Positions 15,731 to 24,653 of a DNA stretch of 64,000 nucleotides are shown piece by piece. This DNA comes from Epsilonproteobacteria bacterium tcs-49 (GTDB lineage Bacteria; Campylobacterota; Campylobacteria; Campylobacterales; Sulfurovaceae): the NCBI GenBank assembly GCA_002049495.1, contig LLYS01000005.1, positions 144,592-208,591 of the forward strand, in the 5' to 3' direction. Position 1 is the first letter of the stretch. Every line of letters begins with the position of its first letter. Made by a program: the position numbers and the translations under genes. Under the pieces are notes generated by a model. That model made no database searches, was not told where the DNA came from, and worked only from the letters and a program-made list of their open reading frames with translations.

Positions 15731-17337
15731 GGGTGTTTATACCGGAAGGAAGCTTCATCCACTAAAAGCTTCCCCACCTCTATATCCGAATCGATAAAGG
15801 ATTTTATCCCTATATCCTTAAGCTCTTTTCTCTCCTCCGTGGTATCGAGTTTGACAATGATATTTGCATCTTTGTTGTACGCAAGGACCGCTTCGCTTAT
15901 GAGCCTTTTTCTGTGCAGCTTGTGCGTGGTGATGATAACACTGGATGCATCTTCGACTTTCAATGACTCCAGAACCGGCTTTTTGTCCAGATGCCCGAAA
16001 TACCCCTGAAACCCCAAACGGCGGGCCAGTTTGACATGTGGTAAATTGTCCGAAATGATCACAAAGGGTATATTTTTCTCGTGCAGCTGCTTGGCCACCA
16101 CGCGCCCGAGGGTGTTAAACCCCACGATCACGGTGTGGTTGGCTGCTTGGATGGGGGTAATGACATCGGATTCGTAAAACTCCTTTGCGAAAAAGGAGGA
16201 GAGTTTATAGATGTTGTTGACGATAAACGGCGTTAGGATCATCGAGATCACCGTGATCAAAATCAAAACGCTTGCCATCTCCTGTGAGATGAGCCTGTTT
16301 GCAAGGGCAAGGGCGAAGATAGCGAAGGAAAATTCCCCTACACTCCCAAGGGCAAGGGCCGTTTTGACCGCGCTGTTTGTATCGGAGCTGCGTTTTAAGA
16401 TCAGGTAAATCACCGCCGCTTTAAACACAAATACCAGCACAAAGATGGCGGTGATGGTATGGAGGTGGGTCAAAAAGTACAGGGCGTCTATCTTGGTGCC
16501 CACACTAAAGAAAAACGCGCCCAGCAGGAGGTCTTTGTAGCTGGCGATATCGGATTCGACCTTGACGTTATACCCCGTATCGGCGATGATAACCCCGGCG
16601 ATAAAGGCTCCCAGTGAGTAGGTAAACCCAAGATCGTGGGCCAGCAAAGAGGCTCCGATCACGATAGAAAACACCGCCCCTAAAAACAGCTCTTCCAGCC
16701 CGGTTTTGGCAGAATACTCCAAAAGCTTTTTGACCATAACCTTTCCTATCGTAAACATAAAAAGCACGATAACAAGCGCCGAGAGAAGGGTCTGCGCGAC
16801 AACCTCGGTGATGGAGAGGGTATCGTTGGTCAAAAAGGTGATCAACAGCAAAATAGGGATCACCGCCAAATCCTGAAAGATCAAGATACCCAGGGACTTT
16901 TTGCCGTAGGGGGTGTGGATATCTTTTGATTCTTTCAGATAGGTCAGTACGATAGCGGTGGAGGAGAGGGAAAAAGCAAGGGCTACGATCAGGGAGGTGT
17001 TAAAGGTGATATCAAAAATATAAAACGCGATCCCAAAGATCACGACCGTACTCAAAAGCACCTGCATGAGCCCGTTTGCGAGAAGTTCGTGTTTCATCTT
17101 TTTGATCTTGGAAAAGTTGAGCTCAAGCCCTATGGTAAACATCAAAAACACGATGCCAAATTCGCCGATGAGCTCCAGGGAGCGGATGTCGATGCCGTTG
17201 AAGTTAAAAGCGTAGCTGACCACCGTCCCCGAGAGGATATACCCGATAATGTGCGAGATCCCGTATCGTTTGAAAACGATGTTAAATAGCGTGGCTAGAA
17301 ATATGGCTAAAAAAATAGCTAGAAGTATCTGTTCCAT
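15718..17337 (-). CDS. Kef-type cation:proton antiporter (CPA2) with RCK/TrkA-N domain
   Basis: A 539-residue inner membrane transporter. Residues ~1-380 form the Na+/H+ exchanger domain with about 12 hydrophobic segments and the family stretch FGIVFLMFTIGLELN. Residues ~400-530 are a TrkA-N nucleotide-binding domain (VIVGFNTLGRVVAKQL). It exchanges K+ or Na+ for H+, under NAD(H) control in this family. No KefF-type ancillary gene is adjacent. It has no visible tie to nitrogen fixation. Confidence 0.9.
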   Translation of the reverse strand: MEQILLAIFLAIFLATLFNIVFKRYGISHIIGYILSGTVVSYAFNFNGIDIRSLELIGEFGIVFLMFTIGLELNFSKIKKMKHELLANGLMQVLLSTVVIFGIAFYIFDITFNTSLIVALAFSLSSTAIVLTYLKESKDIHTPYGKKSLGILIFQDLAVIPILLLITFLTNDTLSITEVVAQTLLSALVIVLFMFTIGKVMVKKLLEYSAKTGLEELFLGAVFSIVIGASLLAHDLGFTYSLGAFIAGVIIADTGYNVKVESDIASYKDLLLGAFFFSVGTKIDALYFLTHLHTITAIFVLVFVFKAAVIYLILKRSSDTNSAVKTALALGSVGEFSFAIFALALANRLISQEMASVLILITVISMILTPFIVNNIYKLSSFFAKEFYESDVITPIQAANHTVIVGFNTLGRVVAKQLHEKNIPFVIISDNLPHVKLARRLGFQGYFGHLDKKPVLESLKVEDASSVIITTHKLHRKRLISEAVLAYNKDANIIVKLDTTEERKELKDIGIKSFIDSDIEVGKLLVDEASFRYKHPQSK

Positions 17338-17409
17338 AAGCGGTATTATAGCAAAGGTGGGATGTGGTTGGATCAGGTTAATGTATAAAAATTATCAAAG
17401 AGGTTTTTC

Positions 17410-17565
17410 TTAATCTTCAAGCTCCTGGATCTTATAAAGGGTATAGCCTTCATAGTAGTAACTCGCGTCAATCCCCCGCATAAACACATCCGCATTATTG
17501 ATCTCATTACTCAGGGGGTTTTGCTTTTCAAAAAAAGACAGCTCTTTTTTGTTAATAGCTAGCAA
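17410..17565 (-). pseudogene. C-terminal remnant of a gene at the island edge
   Basis: The gap 17338-17650 holds an open minus-strand stretch of about 52 codons ending in TAA. It reads as ordinary protein (KKELSFFEKQNPLS, GIDASYYYEGYTLYKIQ, ELED) but has no plausible start or ribosome site, and is closed by an in-frame stop at 17566-17568. Base composition changes to AT-rich immediately beyond it. It looks like the tail of a gene cut when the adjacent AT-rich island arrived. The remainder of the gap shows no gene. Confidence 0.4.
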
Positions 17566-17665
17566 TTAATAGACCTAACGCCCATTCAATGAAATGATGT
17601 GTTTTTCAATAATTTTTTATTGTTTTAGTATAATTTAACAATAGCTCTAAATGAAAGGAAACTTA

Positions 17666-19570
17666 ATGAATACGAAAAAGGCAATTACTTATAGTTTATT
17701 AGCACATGTAAGAAATACTGAAAGCCTTATCAAAGGACCTCTAGATATTTTTGTTCCTTTAATAAAAAGAGCACTCTCAAAGATGAATAATGACAAAATC
17801 TTTGGTGGTAAAGATCTTACTGAAATCAATAACTATGCTAAAAATCTTTATGATATTGATTTTCCAATACCAGTTTTAAGAAATATATTGGAAACCATCG
17901 CATTAGATGTTAATGAAAACAAAAAGGGTGGTTTTATTCTCCATGATGACAATTCATTCGCTATTGCTAACTACACATTTACTGAATTTGATGAAAATGT
18001 GAGAAAACGAAAACAAGAAGTAGAAAAACTTGAACAATTATTTCAAGATTTTTGTGGTAAATCTGAGTTGGCCGTTGAAGACAGTTCTTCTATATTTTCA
18101 TTTTTAGAAAAAAACAAACTCTCACTAGCAAAATATTTATCTCATACCGAAGAGTTAAATGGACAGGATTATTTAATTGAAGTTAAATTTGTCAATTACT
18201 TTAGAAATATTCCTCACGTATATGAACTATTAAAGAGCCTTTATTTAGGATCAATTTTAGCTGAGTATATAGAATTTAAACCAGTCGATACACATATAAA
18301 TGTAGAGCTATTATTTGATACAAACTTCATTATAAGTTTACTTGATTTAAATACTCCAGAATCAACACATACATGTCGCACACTTTTAGATATAACTAAA
18401 CAACTAGGTTATAAATTAACAATATTAGAAGAAACAATAGAGGAAATTAAATTTTTATTAAAGAAAAAAGCTGATGGGTTAAATAAATCATTTTTAGTTA
18501 AACAAGTATATATAGAAGATATATATAATGCTTGTGAAAGAAGGAATCTAACAAAAGCTGATTTAGAAAAAATTATTGATAATTTAGACTCACAGATATC
18601 TGATTATGGTATCAATAAGGTATTTTTGGATAAAAAAACTAAAGAAGCTGCTCTTTTAAGTCCTGACTACGCCTCATATAAACAAAAAAGACAAACAGAT
18701 ATATCTGCTAAACATGATACTTTTGCATTATATTACGTAAAGAAAAAGCGTAATTATAAAAATATTACAGACTTTACTGATGTAACATGCTGGTTTGTCA
18801 ATAATGCTATTTCAAGAGGCTTCAAACAGCAGTATGATAAAGTGTATCAGCCTGAGATAATTAAAGCAGATGATTTACTGAGTATTTTATGGCTGAGTAA
18901 CCCACAAGTTAATACTCAAGTCTCTGGTGATGAAATGGCAGATATTGGTTTATCTTCTCTCGTTTCATTAACATTTACGAAGTCATTGCCACAAACAGCA
19001 ATCATAAAAGAATTTGAAGATAATATTCAAAAGTATGCAGAAGATGAAATAAAGACACAAGATGTCATTAGAATTGCTACAAGGATAGCTGATAAACAAC
19101 TAACTGATATAGATGAACTAAATAAGTTAGCATACAATGATGATAAAGAGGAGTTTGTTAAACGCTTAGAAGAGGAAGCAAAAAAACAGAAACAAATTGA
19201 AAAACAAAGCGCAGAATCCCTTTCAAAAATTGTAGAAAAATTCAAACGTGAGATGGAGAAAGTTGAAGCGACTCAACAAAGAAGGGATGCCGACAAGCAA
19301 TTTCTTCAAGATGTATCTAAAGAAAAAGAAAATGTTCAATCCGAGCTAGAAAAAACAAAACAAGATCTTATCAAAAATAAAATTGATAATTGGAAAAAAG
19401 ATTCTAGACTTATATTTATTTATTGGATTTGTTGGATTTGGTGCTATTTATTTAGTAGTCGCCGTATATATTCTAAGCTATCACCCTTCATTGTTAAAAA
19501 AAGATTGGGTGACGTTAATTGCAGGTATATTCTCAGCGCTATGGTGGTTTCCTTCAAAAATGATTTATGA
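17666..19570 (+). CDS. PIN-like domain protein with coiled coil; 3' end frameshifted
   Basis: A protein of about 634 residues in AT-rich DNA. The middle (residues ~210-385) resembles a PIN nuclease: LLFDTNFIISLL, ETIEEIKFLL, KHDTFALYYV and NITDFTDVTCWF provide acidic residues in the right order. Residues ~460-575 are a charged coiled coil (EEEAKKQKQIEKQ). The last ~60 residues of this frame are out of register: two good membrane segments lie in the +1 frame instead (see 19396-19586). An A6 run at about 19393-19398 is the likely site of a one-base insertion. ATG 17666 has AAAGGA 6 bases upstream. A defence or RNase role is possible but unproven. Confidence 0.65.
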   Translation: MNTKKAITYSLLAHVRNTESLIKGPLDIFVPLIKRALSKMNNDKIFGGKDLTEINNYAKNLYDIDFPIPVLRNILETIALDVNENKKGGFILHDDNSFAIANYTFTEFDENVRKRKQEVEKLEQLFQDFCGKSELAVEDSSSIFSFLEKNKLSLAKYLSHTEELNGQDYLIEVKFVNYFRNIPHVYELLKSLYLGSILAEYIEFKPVDTHINVELLFDTNFIISLLDLNTPESTHTCRTLLDITKQLGYKLTILEETIEEIKFLLKKKADGLNKSFLVKQVYIEDIYNACERRNLTKADLEKIIDNLDSQISDYGINKVFLDKKTKEAALLSPDYASYKQKRQTDISAKHDTFALYYVKKKRNYKNITDFTDVTCWFVNNAISRGFKQQYDKVYQPEIIKADDLLSILWLSNPQVNTQVSGDEMADIGLSSLVSLTFTKSLPQTAIIKEFEDNIQKYAEDEIKTQDVIRIATRIADKQLTDIDELNKLAYNDDKEEFVKRLEEEAKKQKQIEKQSAESLSKIVEKFKREMEKVEATQQRRDADKQFLQDVSKEKENVQSELEKTKQDLIKNKIDNWKKDSRLIFIYWICWIWCYLFSSRRIYSKLSPFIVKKRLGDVNCRYILSAMVVSFKNDL

Positions 19571-19586
19571 CAGACATTGTAAATAA
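19396..19586 (+). pseudogene. Displaced C-terminal membrane region of the PIN-like protein
   Basis: In the +1 frame relative to the preceding gene, about 60 codons encode two hydrophobic segments (LYLFIGFVGFGAIYLVVAVYI and WVTLIAGIFSALWWF) ending in DRHCK. Removing one A from the A6 run just upstream joins this to the coiled coil as one protein. It is therefore a frameshift, a sequence error, or a slippage-dependent fusion. Confidence 0.6.
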
Positions 19587-19602
19587 TACTAGGGGTCAGA
19601 GC

Positions 19603-19630
19603 TTTACTTTTAACTAAAATTAGCTATAAT
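19603..19630 (+). promoter_or_regulatory. Candidate promoter of the transposase-toxin pair
   Basis: TTTACT (19603-19608), a 16-base spacer and TATAAT (19625-19630) precede the transposase ATG by about 20 bases. The stretch GGGGTCAGAGCTTTAC just upstream resembles sequence often found before REP-associated transposase genes and may mark the element's left end. Confidence 0.5.
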
Positions 19631-19649
19631 TACACAAAAAGGTTTTTAC

Positions 19650-20693
19650 ATGCCTCGCAAACCTAGAATAGAAAAAGCGGGATTTTACCATATCGTCAAT
19701 CGTGGTGTAGCAAGAGCAAATATCTACCTGTGCGATGATGATTTTTTGAAGTTTTTAGAGATAGTACAAGATGTAAGCCAAGAGTATAGTTTTGAAGTTT
19801 ACTCCTTTGCTCTTATGACCAATCATTATCATCTGCTTGTTCGCATGAAAAAACCCAACCTTTCTTTAGCGTTTCAAAAAATAAACTCCAGATACAGCAT
19901 ATATTTTAATAAAAAGTACAAAAGAGTAGGTCCGCTTTGGCAAGGGAGATTCAAGTCTTCGTATGTGTATGATCAGAGCTATTTGCAGGTATTGGTCAAA
20001 TACATTGAGTTTAATCCCGTAAAAGCCAATATAGCACAAAAGATAGGTGAGTACAAATGGGCTATGAGCTCAAATAACATTCAATATTCAATGTTGAATT
20101 TTGAATTGATAAAGAGTACCAATTTTGATAAAGACTTAGATGAAAAAGAGCTTGAAAAAATAGATAAGCTTTATAAAACCAAACTTGAGATCAATAATGA
20201 TACATTAACCCAAAAAGCACCAAAAAACCTAACAGAGTATTTTGAAAAATTACCCAAAGAACAAGCCGTGTATAACGCTGTAGTAGATGGCTATACCCAA
20301 AAAGAGGTCGGGAACTACTTGGGCGTTTCACATGTTGCTATCTCTAAAAAGATGAAAATCTACAAGCAAAAAGTCAAGCTTTTTAACAAGCTGCGGGACA
20401 AAGGAGTGTTTTGGAGCTATAAAAAAGATATATCTTACGATGAGGCAGGCGCAAAGCTTTTTGTGGAGTATCTTTTAAAGTACGGTGATTTTGATGATAT
20501 CAAGCTAGGTTTTGAGCTTTTTGGCAAAAGGTACATAAAAGGGGTTTGGGACAAAAGGCTCAAATCCGATAAAAGCTTCATAAAAACAAACCTTATGCTA
20601 GCAAGGGTGTTTTTTGGGATGGATGTAGAAAGTGACTATTTTAAGGAGGCAAAAAATGAAAGATTTGAAAAACTTAAAATGTTTGCTTCCTAA
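19650..20693 (+). CDS. REP-associated (Y1) tyrosine transposase fused to HTH and an antitoxin-like tail
   Basis: A 347-residue protein in three parts. Residues ~1-145 are a Y1 transposase of the IS200-like RAYT group: FYHIVNRGV, the metal-binding TNHYHLL and the region with candidate catalytic Tyr residues YLQVLVKYIEFNPVKA. Residues ~205-245 look like an HTH (YTQKEVGNYLGVSHVAISKK). Residues ~250-335 (GVFWSYKKD, VEYLLKYGDFDDIKLGFELFGKRYI) recall the small DUF6922-type proteins that accompany AbiEii toxins. Its end overlaps the toxin gene by 38 bases. Base composition is AT-rich like the whole island. The transposase call is firm; the antitoxin call is by resemblance. Confidence 0.85.
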   Translation: MPRKPRIEKAGFYHIVNRGVARANIYLCDDDFLKFLEIVQDVSQEYSFEVYSFALMTNHYHLLVRMKKPNLSLAFQKINSRYSIYFNKKYKRVGPLWQGRFKSSYVYDQSYLQVLVKYIEFNPVKANIAQKIGEYKWAMSSNNIQYSMLNFELIKSTNFDKDLDEKELEKIDKLYKTKLEINNDTLTQKAPKNLTEYFEKLPKEQAVYNAVVDGYTQKEVGNYLGVSHVAISKKMKIYKQKVKLFNKLRDKGVFWSYKKDISYDEAGAKLFVEYLLKYGDFDDIKLGFELFGKRYIKGVWDKRLKSDKSFIKTNLMLARVFFGMDVESDYFKEAKNERFEKLKMFAS

Positions 20694-21279
20694 GACAAAA
20701 GAACTACTGCTTTATATGATAGATGATTGTAGCTTTTTGCACAAGTATGTTTTAGTAGGTGGAAGTGCGTTGACATTGCACATCTGCCACCGTAAAAGTG
20801 AAGATTTAGACTTTTTTACATACGATGATAGTTTTGACAAAAAAGAGATTCTGGAGTTTATAAAAAGTTTTGAGACCAAAGAGATCATCAATCAGACTGA
20901 TGAACAGATAGATTTACTGCTTGATGGTGTAAAAGTAACTTTTTTTAATGCAAACTGGGGTTTTTTAAAGCCAAATAAAATAGAACAGTTTAATTTAGCT
21001 TCCATCGAACAAATAGCAGCTATGAAAGTCAATGTGCTTTTTTTAAGAGCGAAATTTAGAGACTATTATGATCTTTATTTTTTGGCAAAAAAATGTATGA
21101 GCTTAAGAGATATTTTTAAGTCAAGCCAGCCTATCGTAGAAGGAGTTACTTTTAAACTGTTTGCCGTTGCTTTGATTTATATAGATGATATCGAAGATGA
21201 TGATATAAGCTATCTACAGCCAAAAGAACAAGTAAAAAAAGAAGAGATAAGAGACTTTTTTCAACAAAGATTAAATTGA
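20656..21279 (+). CDS. AbiEii/AbiGii-type nucleotidyltransferase toxin
   Basis: A 207-residue protein with the nucleotidyltransferase motif GGSALTLH...SEDLDFF (residues ~36-55; GGS and DxD) and the later KFRDYYDLYFL typical of AbiEii proteins. These are the toxins of type IV-like toxin-antitoxin pairs used in phage defence. ATG 20656 has AAGGAGG 6 bases upstream, inside the transposase gene, so expression is coupled. No separate antitoxin gene is adjacent; the tail of the transposase may fill that role. Confidence 0.85.
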   Translation: MKDLKNLKCLLPKTKELLLYMIDDCSFLHKYVLVGGSALTLHICHRKSEDLDFFTYDDSFDKKEILEFIKSFETKEIINQTDEQIDLLLDGVKVTFFNANWGFLKPNKIEQFNLASIEQIAAMKVNVLFLRAKFRDYYDLYFLAKKCMSLRDIFKSSQPIVEGVTFKLFAVALIYIDDIEDDDISYLQPKEQVKKEEIRDFFQQRLN

Positions 21280-21295
21280 ATTTTTGGATTGTTTA

Positions 21296-22102
21296 TCAAA
21301 ACGCATACAACCCCTCCAGTACGATCCGGGGCTTGTCCCCCAGATAGAGCAGTTCGCAGCTTTGCTGCTTTTCAAAGGCGTATTTGTCGTACAGCTCCTC
21401 GATCTCGCCCACGCCTTTGGGGCTGAAAGCCACGATCTTTTTGAGCCCCCGGTAGTGCAGCAGCCCCCTTAGCAGCCGCTCGGCGTCCATGAAGCTGTCC
21501 TGGTACATCACCCACGGCCCCAGCCGAATCCCCCCGCCGATAGCGCAGGAGTGCTGATAGCCCAGATCGGTGGAAAGATACAGCGACGTATTGCGCTCAA
21601 GCACCTCTTGCAAAAACTCGTTTCTGTGCGAACCGAAGATGGAGCGATCCAGATTTTGCAGAATCTGGCGGTAGTTTTCATTGTTGATACTTTTCTCATG
21701 GGCGGGGGTGAAGTTAAAAGCGATCGCTTTGCCCTTGTAAAAGCGCTTGTCAAAGGCCGCGTAGCTTGCAAACCCCTGCGCCTCAAAGATCGCTTTCTCC
21801 TTCCCCTGCGCCATAAACAGCACCGGCTTATCTGAGGGCAGCAGGTTTGTCAGCAGCAGCTGCAAAAGGCGCCCGGGGGTATCTTCATCACCGCTTGGGA
21901 AGACGAAGGTGTGGATCAGGACGTAGCGCTGCATCGTCGTCGCGGCGATGACGCCTTTGAGCGCGGACTCCCCGTCGTACGCCCCGTAGCAAAGGTCGGG
22001 CTCGTATTCTCTGGAGTGCAGCAGCATCTGCGTATCCACGCCGCTGTTTTCCCACCCTTTGACCTGCTGCTCAAAGCCGTCTCGTATCCAGCCTACGAAC
22101 AT
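21296..22102 (-). CDS. GNAT-like protein at the end of the nifB-nifV operon
   Basis: A 268-residue protein with features of a tandem GNAT acetyltransferase: GVIAATTMQRYVLIHTFVFP in the first half and a second core LSTDLGYQHSCAIGGGIRLGPWVM with LLHYRGLKKIVAFSP. The acetyl-CoA loop (Q/RxxGxG/A) is not clear in either half, so activity is uncertain. It overlaps nifV by 10 bases and is certainly co-translated with it. Its place suggests a role linked to homocitrate or cofactor synthesis, but none is known. Confidence 0.6.
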   Translation of the reverse strand: MFVGWIRDGFEQQVKGWENSGVDTQMLLHSREYEPDLCYGAYDGESALKGVIAATTMQRYVLIHTFVFPSGDEDTPGRLLQLLLTNLLPSDKPVLFMAQGKEKAIFEAQGFASYAAFDKRFYKGKAIAFNFTPAHEKSINNENYRQILQNLDRSIFGSHRNEFLQEVLERNTSLYLSTDLGYQHSCAIGGGIRLGPWVMYQDSFMDAERLLRGLLHYRGLKKIVAFSPKGVGEIEELYDKYAFEKQQSCELLYLGDKPRIVLEGLYAF

Positions 22103-23181
22103 TTGTACAACTCTTCCAACTCCATGGGCTGCAGGACCCGTTTGCGGTTGGTCACGATATCGCGTATCTTTGGCAGCAGCGCTTTGAGCTTTTTAGCCGT
22201 GGGGGTGATCCCCAGCGTTTGCAGGTGGTACTGCAGGGTCGAAGACCCCGAGTGCTTGCCGATGGGGAAAAACCGCTCCAACCCCACCTCTTCGGGTTCA
22301 AACGCTTCATAGGCACTCCTGTCTTTGACCAGCCCGTTGACGTGGATACCCGATTCGTGGTAAAAGATATGCTTGCCCACGATGGTGTAGTTCGCCGCCG
22401 CGGCGACCGTGCCCACAAGATGCCGTATCTTTTTGGCGTCAACTTTTCGGCTGTCATCACTGAGATGCGTCAGCGCCATGAGAATCTGCTCAAAGCTGGC
22501 GTTCCCCGCGCGCTCGCCCAGCCCCACGACGGTGGTGTTGACGCTTTTTGCCCCCGCTTCGATACCCGCCACGGCGTTTGCGGTGGCCATACCGAAGTCG
22601 TTGTGGGTGTGCATCTCGATATCCAGCGTAGCGCTTTGGACCAGTTCACCGACAATGGCGTGGGTTTTCATCGGCGTCAGTATCCCCACCGTGTCGCAGT
22701 AGCGAAAGCGCTGCGCGCCACACTCCGTGCCCAAAGCCGTCACCTCTTTCAAAAACTGCGTATCGGCCCGGCTGGCGTCCTCGCCGCCAATGCACACGTA
22801 CAGCCCTTCGCGCTTGGCCGCACAAACCACCTCCTCAAGCGTGCTTAGCATCCTTGCTTTGTCGCCGCCGAATTTCACTCCCAGCAAAATATCCGATACC
22901 GGTACGGAGAGGTCTACCGCCTGTACGCCGCATTTTAGCGAACTTTCCAAATCCTTCATCGTCGCGCGGTTCCACGTCATCACCCTGGCGCTTAGTCCCA
23001 GAGACAGGATCTCTTTGATATCGGCTCGCTCCTTTTTGCCCATAGCGGGGATCCCCACCTCAAGCTCATCGGCGCCCGCGTCGCAAAGCGCTTTGGCGAT
23101 TTCGATCTTTTCTTTGGTGTTAAACGCTACAAACGGGGCTTGTTCTCCGTCTCGAAGCGTTGTATCGTTTATACAAACCAT
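22093..23181 (-). CDS. nifV: Homocitrate synthase NifV
   Basis: A 362-residue enzyme that joins acetyl-CoA and 2-oxoglutarate to give homocitrate, the organic ligand of FeMo-co. The motif NDTTLRDGEQAP (residues 5-16), the metal-binding HTHNDFG and the GLGERAGN loop are visible, and the length fits NifV rather than the longer isopropylmalate synthases with a LeuA regulatory domain. It starts 4 bases after nifB and overlaps the GNAT-like gene. Confidence 0.95.
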   Translation of the reverse strand: MVCINDTTLRDGEQAPFVAFNTKEKIEIAKALCDAGADELEVGIPAMGKKERADIKEILSLGLSARVMTWNRATMKDLESSLKCGVQAVDLSVPVSDILLGVKFGGDKARMLSTLEEVVCAAKREGLYVCIGGEDASRADTQFLKEVTALGTECGAQRFRYCDTVGILTPMKTHAIVGELVQSATLDIEMHTHNDFGMATANAVAGIEAGAKSVNTTVVGLGERAGNASFEQILMALTHLSDDSRKVDAKKIRHLVGTVAAAANYTIVGKHIFYHESGIHVNGLVKDRSAYEAFEPEEVGLERFFPIGKHSGSSTLQYHLQTLGITPTAKKLKALLPKIRDIVTNRKRVLQPMELEELYKCS

Positions 23182-23185
23182 GATG

Positions 23186-24589
23186 TTACCCTATAGCTAC
23201 TTTCTTGCCGAAATGTTTTTTGACCGCTTCGAAAACGCTCGTTTCGATGGGCTGTTGGGCATAGCTTTCATCGCACAGCAGATCGATCTGGCTAAGCTCC
23301 TCCATGGGGCAGTCGCCGATCTTTTCCGTTAACAGCAGATCGCAATCTTTGAGTGTTTGCTTGATATGTTCGATGGGATTGCTGCCGTCGCAATTCTCCT
23401 CGCCGCTGCAGTAGGGGTCTTCGATCTTGCGGTGCATCACAAATTCGATGCCGCTGTCGTTGGCGCGGTAGATCAAAAACTCCGTGGCGCTGCCAAAGTG
23501 GGTGTTGATCAGCCCGCCGCCCGCGGTGGTCACCGCTACGAACCTGCTTTGCCCCTCCTGTATCGCGCTTACGCGCTCGTTGGCTTTGGCCAAGGCTTCT
23601 TGCCACTGCTGGATATTGGCGTGGGTTTGCTGCCGCCCTTTCAGGTCGTATATGGTTTCAAGCTCATCAAAGCTAAGCGGTGCGAAGCGCTCTTTGGTAA
23701 ATTCGTCGCTTCTGTCCTCGCCCAGCAGCCCCACGGCATCAGCCCGGCACTGGCGGCAGTGTTTCATCAGGTTCATATCCATACCGCACGCTTCCTGCGC
23801 GGCCATCACGTCCTCGTCGCTGGCACTGGGGACACCCTCAAGCCCGAACTTCGTCCCGTGAGAAGGATCGCTGATAAGGGGCATGATGTTGTGCAAAAAC
23901 ACGTTCATTTCTTTAAGTTTTTTGGAAACCTTTGCGAGGTGGTGTTCATTGACCCCTGGAATCAGTACGCTGTTTGCTTTAACGAGAATCCCGTTTTCTA
24001 CGAGGAGTTTGATCCCCTCCAGCTGCTTTTGCAGCAAGATCTTGGCACCCTCTTTGCCCTTGACCTTTTTATGGTTGTAGTGTACCCACGGATAGATTTT
24101 TGATCCGATCTCTCCGGTTTCGTCCACGCTGTTGATGGTGACGGTGACGTGATCGATGTTGTATTTTTTGATCTTGTCGATATGTTCGGCGATTTTTAAG
24201 CCGTTGGTCGAAAGACACAGCTTCAAATCCGGCGCGTATTTTTGCAGCATGGCAAAGGTATCAAAGGTCTTTTTGGGATTTGCCAGCGCGTCCCCCGGAC
24301 CCGCGATGCCCACGACGCTGAGCTGCTTGATCTCGCCGCCGACGTAGAGGACCTTTTTGACCGCCTCTTCGGGGCTGAGTTTGGTGCTGGTCACGCCCGG
24401 ACGGCTTTCGTTGGAGCAGTCGTATTTTCTGTTACAGTAGTTACACTGTATGTTACACGCGGGCGCTACGGCCACGTGTATACGGGCATAGTGCTGGTGC
24501 GCCTGCTGGCTGTAGCAGGGGTGGTTGTTGATTTTATCCATTACCGATTGTTCTAAATCGTTTGTTTGCGGTGTACATGAACAAGACAT
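23186..24589 (-). CDS. nifB: NifB, radical SAM FeMo-co core synthase
   Basis: A 467-residue protein that builds NifB-co from two [4Fe-4S] clusters, SAM and a carbide carbon. The radical SAM motif CNIQCNYC (residues ~45-52) and the SAM-binding GIAGPGDALANP are present. Cysteines for the substrate clusters appear near the N-terminus (CSCTP) and in HCRQCRADAVG (residues ~283-293). Residues ~345-467 are the NifX-like domain (VAVTTAGGGLINTHFGSA). It lies between napH and nifV on the minus strand. Confidence 0.97.
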   Translation of the reverse strand: MSCSCTPQTNDLEQSVMDKINNHPCYSQQAHQHYARIHVAVAPACNIQCNYCNRKYDCSNESRPGVTSTKLSPEEAVKKVLYVGGEIKQLSVVGIAGPGDALANPKKTFDTFAMLQKYAPDLKLCLSTNGLKIAEHIDKIKKYNIDHVTVTINSVDETGEIGSKIYPWVHYNHKKVKGKEGAKILLQKQLEGIKLLVENGILVKANSVLIPGVNEHHLAKVSKKLKEMNVFLHNIMPLISDPSHGTKFGLEGVPSASDEDVMAAQEACGMDMNLMKHCRQCRADAVGLLGEDRSDEFTKERFAPLSFDELETIYDLKGRQQTHANIQQWQEALAKANERVSAIQEGQSRFVAVTTAGGGLINTHFGSATEFLIYRANDSGIEFVMHRKIEDPYCSGEENCDGSNPIEHIKQTLKDCDLLLTEKIGDCPMEELSQIDLLCDESYAQQPIETSVFEAVKKHFGKKVAIG

Positions 24590-24653
24590 AATGTTTCCTT
24601 CATTTTTATCTTGTTCACTACTTTACAGATAGTGTTCCTTTGCCTTGAGGGGG

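Noticed and set aside
19372..19400. Programmed -1 frameshift at the A-rich run of the PIN-like gene
   Set aside because: The membrane segments lie in the +1, not the -1, frame, and the heptamer is not in the right phase for a classic slippery site.
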